Below, one piece after another: positions 43,320-51,726 of a stretch of DNA of 64,000 bases (positions are counted from its first letter, which is position 1; every line of letters starts with the position of its first letter). Location: the NCBI GenBank assembly GCA_963769255.1, contig CAVYKV010000001.1:124001-188000 (forward strand), written 5' to 3'. The DNA comes from JAKACA01 sp963769255. Its GTDB lineage: Bacteria; Actinomycetota; Acidimicrobiia; Acidimicrobiales; Bog-793. The notes below the pieces were generated by a model. It saw only the letters and a list, made by a program, of their open reading frames with translations. It was not told where the DNA came from and searched no databases. The position numbers and the translations under genes were made by a program.

Positions 43320-44444
43320 ATGACCGTCAGGGAGAGGCCGATGCGGCGCCCGCTGTCCGCCATCGTTCTGGCGGCCGGTGAGGGCACCCGGATGCGATCG
43401 GGCACGCCGAAGCCGCTCCATCGGCTCTGCGGCCGCCCGATGATCGTCCACGTGCTGCACTCGCTCGCCGAGCTCCCCATCGACCGGGCGGTCGTCGTCG
43501 TCGGCCACAGCGCCAACGAGGTGCTGAAGACCATCCAGGCGGAGGCGCCGGCGGGCCTCACGATCGAGTTCGTCGAGCAGGCGGAGCCGCGCGGCACCGG
43601 CGATGCCGTCGCCGTCGGGCTCACCGGATTCCCCGACTCCGGCGATCTCGACGAGGGAGATCTCGTCATCGTGCCGGGCGACACGCCGCTCGTGCGGCCC
43701 GCCACGCTCGCCCACCTCGTGCGTGAGCACCGGGTGCAGGATGCCGCCGCCACCGTGCTCACCGCCAAGCTGGGCGATCCCTTCGGCTACTCACGGGTGA
43801 TCCGCGGCAAGGACGGGCGGGTGGCCCGCATCCTCGACGACGCTGATTGCTCGCCGGAGGAGCTCGACGTCGAAGAGGTGGCTTCCCAGATCTACTGCTT
43901 CCGGCACGGCGTGCTCGCTCCGGCCCTCCGCCGCGTCCTTCCCGACAACCCGCTCGGCGAGTACTTCCTCACCGACACGATCGAGGTCCTGCACGACGCC
44001 GGCTACACCGTCACGACTGTCGTGGCGGGAGACGTCATGGAAGCCGCCGGCGTCAACGACCGCTCCCAGTTGGCTGCGGCCGAGGCCGAGCTGCGGGCAC
44101 GCATCAACGAGCGCTGGATGCGGGCGGGCGTGACGATGTGGGACCCGGAGTCCACCTACATCGACGTCACTGTGCGGCTGGCGCCGGACGTGACGCTCAT
44201 GCCCGGCGCCGTGCTGGAGGGCGCCACGAGCATCGGCGAGGGGACGGTCGTCGGGCCGAACTGCCACCTCGTCGACTGCGAGCTCGGCGCCGGCGTCGTC
44301 ATCAGCAACACGGTGGGGAATCGGGCCGTTCTCGAGGACCAAGTCGTCGTCGGTCCCTTCTCGGTTCTGGAGCCGGGCACTCGGCTGGCGCGGGGCGAGC
44401 GAGCGGGGGCATTCTTCGGTGCAGGCCCTCCTTCCGGGGACTAG
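43320..44444 (+). CDS. glmU: GlmU-like UDP-GlcNAc pyrophosphorylase lacking the C-terminal acetyltransferase end
   Basis: A 374-residue protein. The N-terminal uridylyltransferase is complete: LAAGEGTRMRSGTPKPLHRL (18-37), EPRGTGDAV and a C-terminal SRVI/QIYCF series. A left-handed beta-helix begins near residue 265 but stops after LEPGTRLARGERAGAFFGAG. Full GlmU has about 450-480 residues, and the missing about 90 residues carry the acetyl-CoA and GlcN-1-P site (the KxxxxGHLTYLGD and NYDG regions). No further frame continues this end before prs. Start at 43320 or 43341 (a better SD, GGGAGAGG). Confidence 0.88.
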   Translation: MTVRERPMRRPLSAIVLAAGEGTRMRSGTPKPLHRLCGRPMIVHVLHSLAELPIDRAVVVVGHSANEVLKTIQAEAPAGLTIEFVEQAEPRGTGDAVAVGLTGFPDSGDLDEGDLVIVPGDTPLVRPATLAHLVREHRVQDAAATVLTAKLGDPFGYSRVIRGKDGRVARILDDADCSPEELDVEEVASQIYCFRHGVLAPALRRVLPDNPLGEYFLTDTIEVLHDAGYTVTTVVAGDVMEAAGVNDRSQLAAAEAELRARINERWMRAGVTMWDPESTYIDVTVRLAPDVTLMPGAVLEGATSIGEGTVVGPNCHLVDCELGAGVVISNTVGNRAVLEDQVVVGPFSVLEPGTRLARGERAGAFFGAGPPSGD

Positions 44445-44473
44445 GCCGAGGACACCGACGAGAGGACTCGAAC

Positions 44474-45445
44474 ATGGAGCTGGTGCCGACTCGCCGCCTG
44501 GAGCTCGTGACGGGACGTTCACACCCGGAGCTGGCCGAGGAGATCGCCCGGTGTCTCGGTGTCTCCCTCGGCGAGACGAACCTCCGCGAGTTCGCCGACA
44601 GCGAGATCCACTGCCGCTACGGGAGCTCGATCCGCGGTGTCGACCTCTTCATCGTCCAGACCCACGCCGCCCCAGTGAACGACTCGATCATGGAGCAGCT
44701 CATCATGATCGACGCGGCAAAACGAGCCTCCGCCAAACGCATCATCGCCGTCTGCCCCTACTACGGCTACTCCCGCCAGGACCGCAAGTCCACCGGCCGT
44801 GAACCCATCACGGCCAAGCTCGTCGCCGACCTCTTCACGGTGGCGGGAGCCGACCGGGTCGTGAGCGTGGATCTGCACTCGGGGCAGATTCAGGGTTTCT
44901 TCAGCGGACCGGTCGACCACCTGACGGCCTCACCCGTCCTGCTCGACTACCTGCGCCGCGAGCAGCCGAAGGACGCCGTCATCGTCGCCCCCGACGCCGG
45001 ACGGGTGAAGGTGGCCGAGCAGTTCGCCCAGCGCCTCGGCACCGACCTCGCCCTCGTGCACAAGCGCCGGCAGTCGCAGCGGTCCGACCAGGTGGAGGCG
45101 ACCTCGATCATCGGCGAGGTGGACGGCCGCTGCTGCGTCATCATCGACGACCAGATCGGCACGGCCGGCACCGTGTGCGCGGCCGCCGAGCGCCTCACCG
45201 ACGAGGGCGCCACCGAGGTGTGGGCGATGGCCACGCACGCCGTCCTCTCCGGCCCGGCGCTGGACCGCCTGAAGGCGGCGCCTATCTCACGGGTCATCGT
45301 CACGAACACCCTGCCGCTGCCGCCGGAGCGCCGCATCGACAAGATCGAGGTCATCTCGGTGGCCAAGATCATCGCTGACGCCATCGACGCCGTCTTCGAG
45401 GACACCTCGGTCTCGGAGATCTTCGGGGGCCAGAACCTGCTGTAG
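44474..45445 (+). CDS. prs: Ribose-phosphate pyrophosphokinase (PRPP synthetase)
   Basis: A 323-residue class I PRPP synthetase of normal length. The ATP/Mg loop (VCPYYGYSRQDRKSTGREPI), the LHSGQIQGFF flag region and the PRPP-binding IIDDQIGTAGTV are intact. It makes PRPP for nucleotide, His and Trp synthesis. It is 29 bp downstream of glmU, the standard actinobacterial order. Three tandem repeats follow its stop. Confidence 0.96.
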   Translation: MELVPTRRLELVTGRSHPELAEEIARCLGVSLGETNLREFADSEIHCRYGSSIRGVDLFIVQTHAAPVNDSIMEQLIMIDAAKRASAKRIIAVCPYYGYSRQDRKSTGREPITAKLVADLFTVAGADRVVSVDLHSGQIQGFFSGPVDHLTASPVLLDYLRREQPKDAVIVAPDAGRVKVAEQFAQRLGTDLALVHKRRQSQRSDQVEATSIIGEVDGRCCVIIDDQIGTAGTVCAAAERLTDEGATEVWAMATHAVLSGPALDRLKAAPISRVIVTNTLPLPPERRIDKIEVISVAKIIADAIDAVFEDTSVSEIFGGQNLL

Positions 45446-45480
45446 GGCGGCGGGTCGAGCCGGGGCGGGCCTGCCACACG

Positions 45481-45661
45481 AAGGTGATCGAGGTTACGTA
45501 CCGAAACCCGCACCAAAGCGCGATCACCTGCCGCGCCGGCCCCGGCAAGGTGATCGAGGTTACGTACCGAAACCCGCACCAAAGCGCGATCACCTGCGCG
45601 CCGGCCCCGGCAAGGTGATCGAGGTTACGTACCGAAACCCGCACCAAAGCGCGATCACCTG
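45481..45661. repeat. Three tandem 65-66 bp repeats with 9-bp terminal inverted repeats
   Basis: Copies of a 50-base core lie at 45481-45530, 45547-45596 and 45612-45661, separated by near-identical GC spacers of 16 and 15 bases (CGCGCCGGCCCCGGC). Each core begins AGGTGATCG and ends CGATCACCT, a perfect 9-base inverted repeat, with GGTTACGTACC and CGAAACCCGC between. The cores are identical as far as I can read. They fill most of the prs to DUF559 gap. They are too few, too large and too self-similar in the spacers to be CRISPR. Confidence 0.93.
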
Positions 45662-45697
45662 GCTCCCCGTGACACACCCGCTCGACATGCTGAACGC

Positions 45698-46771
45698 ATG
45701 GACGACGGTGCAATCGCCCGAACGGGCGAGGCGGGCCTCGCAGCGGCGGCGGCCGGGCAGTGGGGGCTCGTGACGAGGACCCAGGCAGTGCGGCTCGGCT
45801 GTGACGGTCGGGTGCTGGCGCGGCTGTGCCGGGACGGCCAGCTCGAGCGGGTTGCCCGAGGCGTGTACCGGTTCCTCGCCGTGCCGGACGGCCTCGAGCA
45901 GCGCTGCTTGGCCGCCTGCCTGGCCGCCAAGGGCTCCGTCGTCTGCGGCCTCGCCGCCGCCCGGCTCTACGGCTTCGAGCCGGTCGGCGGCCGCGTCGCC
46001 GATGGGAGCACGACCGTGGAGGTCCTCGCCGCCGCCCACCGTCACCGACCCGCCGCCGGGACCTACACAGTGCGGTATGCCCGGGCGCTGGCGAAGGCGG
46101 ACCGGACGACGCGCCACGGAATCCCGGTGACCGCGCCGGCGAGGACGCTCCTCGACGTGGCGCCCGCCGTGACCGCCGAAGTCCTCGAACGGTTCATCGG
46201 CCATCTGCTCGCCACGAGGGCGGTCCGGCCAGGCGAGTTGGCGCAGCTGGCCAACAAGCTGCGGAGCGACCGCCCGACGTACTCGAGACCCGGTGCGGCG
46301 GCCCTGCGCCGGGCGCTCGAGCGCTCCGGCATGGTCACGGTGCCCGACAGCGTCCTCGAGCACCGGGCCCTTCGGCTCCTACGCGCCGCCGGGCTCCCCG
46401 ATCCGGAGGCTCAATGGGCGATCCGGGACGCCACGGGCCACCTCGTGGCCAAGCTCGACTTCGCCTGGCCCGCCGAGCGGGTCGGCCTCGAGGTGGACGG
46501 CTATCGCTGGCACAGCGACCACGCGGCCTTCGTCCGCGACCGCCAACGCCTCAACCGGCTGCAGGAGCTCGGCTGGCGCGTCTACCAGACGAGCTTCGCC
46601 GAGCTCGAAGCCGGCGCCGGCGACCTCCTGCGGCAGGTGCGGACGGCGCTCGGACCCGCCAAGGCCGCAAAGGCCTCCCTCTTCTCCGTCGTCCGCCCCG
46701 AGGTCAGGGAGGTGCGGCTCACCAGGGCAACCCCTCGCACGCCGGCCCGGGGCCTCCGCGCGATCGCCTAA
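45698..46771 (+). CDS. AbiEi-like wHTH / DUF559 (Vsr-type nuclease fold) protein
   Basis: A 357-residue protein. The N-terminal part (about 18-60, GLVTRTQAVRLGCDGRVLAR, RVARGVYRFL) matches the type IV antitoxin AbiEi-like wHTH. The C-terminal part has DUF559: KLDFAWPAERVGLEVDGYRW, then DRQRLNRLQELGWRVYQTSF, related to very-short-patch-repair endonucleases, with the Asp and Glu/Asp acidic residues present. No AbiEii-type toxin gene is adjacent. Common in actinobacteria with unknown role; it may be a nuclease or a DNA-binding regulator. It follows the tandem repeats by 36 bp. Confidence 0.75.
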   Translation: MDDGAIARTGEAGLAAAAAGQWGLVTRTQAVRLGCDGRVLARLCRDGQLERVARGVYRFLAVPDGLEQRCLAACLAAKGSVVCGLAAARLYGFEPVGGRVADGSTTVEVLAAAHRHRPAAGTYTVRYARALAKADRTTRHGIPVTAPARTLLDVAPAVTAEVLERFIGHLLATRAVRPGELAQLANKLRSDRPTYSRPGAAALRRALERSGMVTVPDSVLEHRALRLLRAAGLPDPEAQWAIRDATGHLVAKLDFAWPAERVGLEVDGYRWHSDHAAFVRDRQRLNRLQELGWRVYQTSFAELEAGAGDLLRQVRTALGPAKAAKASLFSVVRPEVREVRLTRATPRTPARGLRAIA

Positions 46772-46849
46772 GCTTGCAGCACCGCAGGTCGTACCGGTCC
46801 CTTGACCAGTCGGCCGGACATTCTCGTCTCCCGAGGAGCTGTCTTTCCC

Positions 46850-47500
46850 ATGGCTGACATCACCCTGGCCGTCGATCCGGCCCGCCCCACCGGCAGTCGC
46901 GCGAGCGGGCGGGTGCGCGCCGCCGGCCGTATCCCGGCGGTCATCTACGGCCACGGCATCGAGCCCCTCTCCGTCTCCGTCGACGCCAAGGAGCTACGTC
47001 AGGCTCTCGGTGGCGAGGCCGGTTCCCGCGCCCTGCTCCGTCTCGTCACGGGCGACGGCGAGCACCTCGCCATGGCACGGCAGTTGCAGCGCCACCCCGT
47101 CCGTCACACCGTCATCCACGTCGACTTCCAGGTCGTCAGTCGCGACGAGGTCATCGGCGCCGAGGTGCCGATCGTCCTCGTGGGCGAGGCGCTCGCCGTC
47201 ACGAAGAACGACGGGACCGTCGACCAGGAGCTGACCCTCCTGGCCGTGAAGGCGAAGCCTGCCGACCTCCCCCCCAACGTCGAGGTCGACATCTCCGGGC
47301 TCGAGATCGGCGACTCCATCCGGGCGGGCGAGATCACGTTGCCCTCCGGCGTCGAGCTGGACGGCGACGCCGACACGCCCGTTGTCGTGGCGCACGCGCC
47401 CCGCGCCGTCGTCGAGGAAGAGGAGGCGGAGGCCGGCGAGGAGGCCGAGGCCGGCGGCGAGGCGGCTGCCGGCGAGGCCGAGTCCTCGGACGCCAGCTGA
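46850..47500 (+). CDS. rplY: Large ribosomal subunit protein bL25 (Ctc form)
   Basis: A 216-residue long bL25/Ctc protein. The N-terminal 5S rRNA-binding domain (SRASGRVRAAGRIPAVIYGH) is followed by the TL5/Ctc beta-barrel C-terminal domain (HVDFQVVSRDEVIGAEVPIV onwards) and an acidic Glu/Ala tail. It is upstream of pth as is usual in actinobacteria. GAGGAG is about eleven bases before the ATG; an in-frame start at 46802 gives an unlikely extension. Confidence 0.93.
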   Translation: MADITLAVDPARPTGSRASGRVRAAGRIPAVIYGHGIEPLSVSVDAKELRQALGGEAGSRALLRLVTGDGEHLAMARQLQRHPVRHTVIHVDFQVVSRDEVIGAEVPIVLVGEALAVTKNDGTVDQELTLLAVKAKPADLPPNVEVDISGLEIGDSIRAGEITLPSGVELDGDADTPVVVAHAPRAVVEEEEAEAGEEAEAGGEAAAGEAESSDAS

Positions 47501-47502
47501 AG

Positions 47503-48117
47503 CTGCCGCGCCTCCTCGGAGACGCCGCGACGGCGGACCGGCTCGTCGTCGGCCTCGGCAACCCCGGCGCAGAGTTCGCCGGGTCGCGTCACAACATGGG
47601 AGCGCTCACGGTCGAGTGCCTGGCCGCCCGCCGGCACGTCCGCCTGCGCCCCGAGCGCGGCACACAGGCCTCGACAGCGGCGGTCCGCGAAGACGGCAAG
47701 CTGGTGGTGTTGGCGATTCCTCACACGTACATGAACGACTCCGGGATGTCCGTGCGTCCCCTCGCCAAGCGCTACCTCGGTCCGGAGCCCGGTGAGGGTG
47801 AGCGCCTCGTGATCGTGCACGACGAGCTCGACCTCCCCCCCGGCACCGTACGGGTGAAGGACGGCGGCGGCACGGCCGGCCACAACGGCCTGCGCTCGAT
47901 CGAACAGCACCTCCACCGGCGCGACTTCGTGCGCGTACGCATCGGCATCGGTAAGCCGCCTTCGCCTGCCCGTGGCGTCGACCACGTCCTGCGGCGGCCC
48001 GGCAAGGCCGAGAAGGAGCTCCTCGCCGTCTCCGTCGAGGTGGCGGCCGACGCCGTCGAGACGATCGTGTCGGAGGGCGTCGCCGCCGCCATGAACCGTT
48101 TCAACACGCGGGTATGA
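47503..48117 (+). CDS. pth: Peptidyl-tRNA hydrolase (start codon non-canonical or uncertain)
   Basis: Motifs of Pth are complete: VVGLGNPG, SRHNMG with the catalytic His, TYMNDSG and HDELDLPPGTVRVKDGGGT. The first ATG in frame (47596) lies after the VVGLGNPG strand and the catalytic His, so it cannot be the real start. The frame upstream has no ATG, GTG or TTG as far as the rplY coding region. A CTG at 47503 (or 47497) is the best candidate; a sequence error is the alternative. It recycles peptidyl-tRNA. Its stop overlaps the mfd ATG. Confidence 0.85.
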   Translation: MPRLLGDAATADRLVVGLGNPGAEFAGSRHNMGALTVECLAARRHVRLRPERGTQASTAAVREDGKLVVLAIPHTYMNDSGMSVRPLAKRYLGPEPGEGERLVIVHDELDLPPGTVRVKDGGGTAGHNGLRSIEQHLHRRDFVRVRIGIGKPPSPARGVDHVLRRPGKAEKELLAVSVEVAADAVETIVSEGVAAAMNRFNTRV

Positions 48118-51100
48118 CGGCTCCCCTCCTCTCCGGGCTGCCCGGGCTGCTGGCGGGCGAAGCCGTCATGGCCGAGCTGCTCTCCGCCGACGACGCCACC
48201 GTCGTCGTGCCCGAGGCGGGCCGCAGCCTCGTGCTGGCGGCCCTCGCCGACCTCGGCCGCGCTCCCGTCATCCTCGTGGCCACGCCAACTCTGCGGGAGG
48301 CCGAGCAGCTCGAGCACGACCTCGCCGCCCTCCTCGGGCCTGACCGCGTCGATCTGCTGCCGGCGTGGGAGACCCTGCCGTACGAACGCGTCTCGCCCGG
48401 CAGCGAGACGATGGGCCGCCGCCTGCGCGCCATGTGGCGGATGCGGCATGCCCCCGCAGCACCGGAGGGCGGTGAGCCGTCCCCCTCCCGCCTCGTCGTG
48501 GCGCCCGTGCGCGCCCTCCTGCAACGACTCGGACCGAAGGTGGAGGACGCCGAGCCCGTCGTTGTCCGGCGCGGCCAGGAGGTCGACCCGGAGGAGCTCG
48601 TCAGCCGCCTCGTGAGGGCGGGTTACCGACGCGAGTACCAGGTCGAGCACCGGGGCGAGCTCGCCGTCCGGGGCGGCATCGTCGACGTCTTCCCCTCCAC
48701 GGAGGATCACGGCATCCGCATCGACCTCTGGGGCGACGAGGTCGAGCGCATCACCGCCTTCGACGTCGGCGACCAACGGTCGGTCGCCGAGATCGAGGAG
48801 GCGGAGATCTTCGGCTGCCGCGAGCTCGTGCTCACCGACGACGTGCTCGAGCGCGCCCGCCGGCTCGCCACCGACTCGCCCGTCGCCCGCGACGTCTTCG
48901 AGCGCATCGCCGAGGGTGCCCTCTTCGACGGCATGGAATCGTGGCTGCCCTTCCTCTCCGACGAGGACCGCCTCTTCACCGATCTCCTGCCTCCCGAGGC
49001 GCGGGTCGTCCTCGTCGAACCCCGGCGGATGCGAGACCGTGCCTCCGAGCTCATCGAAGAAGAAACCGCCCTCACCGAATCCCTCGCCGCCACCTGGTCG
49101 GTCACGCCGGCGGTCGCCCTCTCGGCCGAACACGTCGCCCGCCTCCACCTTCCCTTCGACCGGCTGCTCTCGCACACCTCAGCCCGCCTTGCCGCCCTCC
49201 TGCCCGTAGCCGACCGCGCCGAGACGACGGCGCTCGAGGCCCGCGCCTGGCCCCCGGTGCTCGGCGACGACGCCGGTCTCGCCCGGCGGCTGGGCGAGCT
49301 CGCCCGAGCCGGCTTCCGCGTCGTCGTCTGCGCCGACGGGCGGGGGAGCGCCGAGCGCATGGCCTCCCTCCTCACGGCAGAGGGCGTCGATCTCCGGCTG
49401 CACGTCGACGAGGCCGCCGCGCAGGTGGCGCCGGCCCTGCGGCGACCGGGCATCAACATCGTCGTCGTCCAGCTCGACCGGGGCGCCCTCTTGCCTGCCT
49501 CGAAGCTGGCGCTCGTGTCCGAGCCGGACATCACCGGCCGCCGCCGGCCCCATCGGGTGGCGAGGCCGCGGGCGAGGGCGGTGGAGGGTTTCTTCGACGA
49601 TCTCGCCGCCGGCGCCTTCGTCGTCCACTACGTGCACGGCGTCGCCCGCTTCGGGGGTCTCGTCCGTCGCGCCATCGGTGGCTCCGAGCGCGACTACCTC
49701 CTGCTCGAGTACCGGGGCGGCGACAAGCTCTACGTGCCGTCGGACCAGATCGACGCCATCACGCCGTATGCGGGCGGGGATCACCCGACGCTCAACCGCC
49801 TCGGCGGCAACGAGTGGCAGAAGCAGAAGGCGCGGGTGCGGGCCGCCGTGCGGGAGGTGGCGGCCGAGCTGGTCGCCCTCTACCGGCGGAGGGCCACCGA
49901 GCCCGGGCACGCCTTCGCCGCCGACACGCCTTGGCAGGCCGAGCTGGCACAGGCCTTCCCCTATCCCGAGACACCGGACCAGCTGCGTGCCATCGCCGAC
50001 GTCACGACCGACATGGAGCGGCCGGCGCCCATGGACCGCCTCGTGTGCGGGGACGTCGGCTTCGGCAAGACGGAGGTGGCCGTGCGGGCGGCCTTCAAGG
50101 CGGTGCAGGACGGCTACCAGGCGGCCGTCCTCGTCCCGACCACCCTCCTCGCCCACCAGCATTTCCAGACCTTCTCGGAGCGCTACGCCCCCTTCCCCGT
50201 GCGCGTCGAGATGCTCTCTCGCTTCCTCACGGCGGCGGAGGCCCGCAAGGTGGTGGACGGCCTCGCCGACGGGTCGGTGGACGTCGTCGTGGGCACGCAC
50301 CGCCTCCTCGCCGACGACGTCGTCTTCAAGCGCCTGGGGCTGCTCGTGGTGGACGAGGAGCAGCGCTTCGGGGTGAACCACAAGGAGGCGATCAAGCAGA
50401 TGACCGCCGGCGTTGATGTCCTCACCCTCACGGCGAGCCCCATCCCCCGCACGCTCGAGCTGAGCCTCACGGGCATCCGGGATCTCTCCCTCATCAACAC
50501 GCCGCCCGTCGAGCGCCAGCCGATCCTCACCTACGTGGGCGAGTACGACGAGCGCGCTGTCGCCGAGGCCATCCGCCGCGAGCTCCTGCGGGAGGGGCAG
50601 GTCTTCTACGTGCACAACCGTGTGCAGGACATCGAGAAGGTCGCCCGTGACGTCGGCAATCTCGTGCCGGACGCCCGCGTCGCCATCGCTCACGGCCAGA
50701 TGGACGAGGGCAGCCTCGAGCAGGTGGTGATCGACTTCTCGGAGGGGCGCTACGACGTGCTCATCTGCACGACGATCATCGAGTCGGGTATCGACATGCC
50801 CACTGTCAACACACTCGTGGTCGACCGCGCCGACCTCCTGGGGCTCGGTCAGCTCCACCAGCTGCGCGGCCGGGTCGGGCGCAGCGGGCGGAGGGCGTAC
50901 GCCTACCTGCTCTTCCCGCCCGACCGCGTCGTCACCGAGCAGGCCTACGAGCGCCTGCGTACGATCGGCGAGCACACCGAGCTCGGGTCGGGCTTCAAGA
51001 TCGCCATGCGGGACCTCGAGATCCGCGGGGCGGGCAACCTCCTCGGGCGCGACCAGTCCGGCCACATCAGCGCCGTCGGCTACGACCTCTACGTCCGCAT

Positions 51101-51677
51101 GGTCTCCGAGGCGGTCGCCGAGATCAAGGGGGAGCCGATCCGGCTCCCCGCCGAGATCACGATCGACCTGCCCGTGAAGGCGTCCATCCCGCACGGCTAC
51201 ATCGGGAGGGAGGACCTCCGCCTCGAGGCCTACCGGCGGCTCGTCGACGTCACGACGGCGGAGGCCGTCGCCGACATCGCGGCCGAATGGCTCGACCGCT
51301 ACGGCGTGGCGCCGGCCGAAGCCAGAGCCCTCCTCGCCGTCGGGCGCTTGCGGGTGGAGTGCCTGCGCACGGGAGTGACCGAGGTCACGGCGGCCGCCGC
51401 CCGCCCCGGGGCCGGCGGGCTCGGACGGCCGGGCGAGGTCGTCGCCCGCCTGTCGCCCGTCCGCCTCCCCCTCTCGGGGCAGGTACGGCTCAAGCGCATG
51501 AACTCCCGCGCCCTCTGGAAGGAGGACACCGCCCAGCTCATCGCGCCGATGCCTGCGGGCATCGACCTCGCCGACCGCCTCGTCGCCTTCCTCGCCGAGC
51601 TGCTGCCGCCACCTCCGGCGGGGGAATCGGGCGCCTCGGTGGGAGACGGCGGCCCCGCCGCCGGCGGCGGGCGCTGA
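48114..51677 (+). CDS. mfd: Transcription-repair coupling factor
   Basis: An 1187-residue Mfd of full length. A UvrB-like N-terminal region (GSETMGRRLRAMWRMRH; GELAVRGGIVDVFPS), an RNA polymerase-interaction/CarD-like segment (VVHYVHGVARFGG, LYVPSDQIDAI), and a RecG-like SF2 helicase motor follow. Walker A is GDVGFGKTEVAVRAAFKAV (about residue 645), the DEEQ box LLVVDEEQRFG and motif VI QLRGRVGRSGR are intact. It removes stalled RNA polymerase and recruits UvrA. ATGA overlap with pth. Confidence 0.97.
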   Translation: MTAPLLSGLPGLLAGEAVMAELLSADDATVVVPEAGRSLVLAALADLGRAPVILVATPTLREAEQLEHDLAALLGPDRVDLLPAWETLPYERVSPGSETMGRRLRAMWRMRHAPAAPEGGEPSPSRLVVAPVRALLQRLGPKVEDAEPVVVRRGQEVDPEELVSRLVRAGYRREYQVEHRGELAVRGGIVDVFPSTEDHGIRIDLWGDEVERITAFDVGDQRSVAEIEEAEIFGCRELVLTDDVLERARRLATDSPVARDVFERIAEGALFDGMESWLPFLSDEDRLFTDLLPPEARVVLVEPRRMRDRASELIEEETALTESLAATWSVTPAVALSAEHVARLHLPFDRLLSHTSARLAALLPVADRAETTALEARAWPPVLGDDAGLARRLGELARAGFRVVVCADGRGSAERMASLLTAEGVDLRLHVDEAAAQVAPALRRPGINIVVVQLDRGALLPASKLALVSEPDITGRRRPHRVARPRARAVEGFFDDLAAGAFVVHYVHGVARFGGLVRRAIGGSERDYLLLEYRGGDKLYVPSDQIDAITPYAGGDHPTLNRLGGNEWQKQKARVRAAVREVAAELVALYRRRATEPGHAFAADTPWQAELAQAFPYPETPDQLRAIADVTTDMERPAPMDRLVCGDVGFGKTEVAVRAAFKAVQDGYQAAVLVPTTLLAHQHFQTFSERYAPFPVRVEMLSRFLTAAEARKVVDGLADGSVDVVVGTHRLLADDVVFKRLGLLVVDEEQRFGVNHKEAIKQMTAGVDVLTLTASPIPRTLELSLTGIRDLSLINTPPVERQPILTYVGEYDERAVAEAIRRELLREGQVFYVHNRVQDIEKVARDVGNLVPDARVAIAHGQMDEGSLEQVVIDFSEGRYDVLICTTIIESGIDMPTVNTLVVDRADLLGLGQLHQLRGRVGRSGRRAYAYLLFPPDRVVTEQAYERLRTIGEHTELGSGFKIAMRDLEIRGAGNLLGRDQSGHISAVGYDLYVRMVSEAVAEIKGEPIRLPAEITIDLPVKASIPHGYIGREDLRLEAYRRLVDVTTAEAVADIAAEWLDRYGVAPAEARALLAVGRLRVECLRTGVTEVTAAAARPGAGGLGRPGEVVARLSPVRLPLSGQVRLKRMNSRALWKEDTAQLIAPMPAGIDLADRLVAFLAELLPPPPAGESGASVGDGGPAAGGGR

Positions 51678-51726
51678 CCCGGGGCGACTGGCCGCGGCGG
51701 CCGGCCGACCCTACGATCGGCGCATC

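Noticed and set aside
44947..45582. Minus-strand ORF running through the tandem repeats with internal VRVSVRNLDHL repeats
   Set aside because: It overlaps prs in antisense and arises from the repeats themselves; no start or family.
45481..45661. CRISPR array
   Set aside because: Only three units, 50-bp cores, and the spacers are almost identical to each other; no cas genes.
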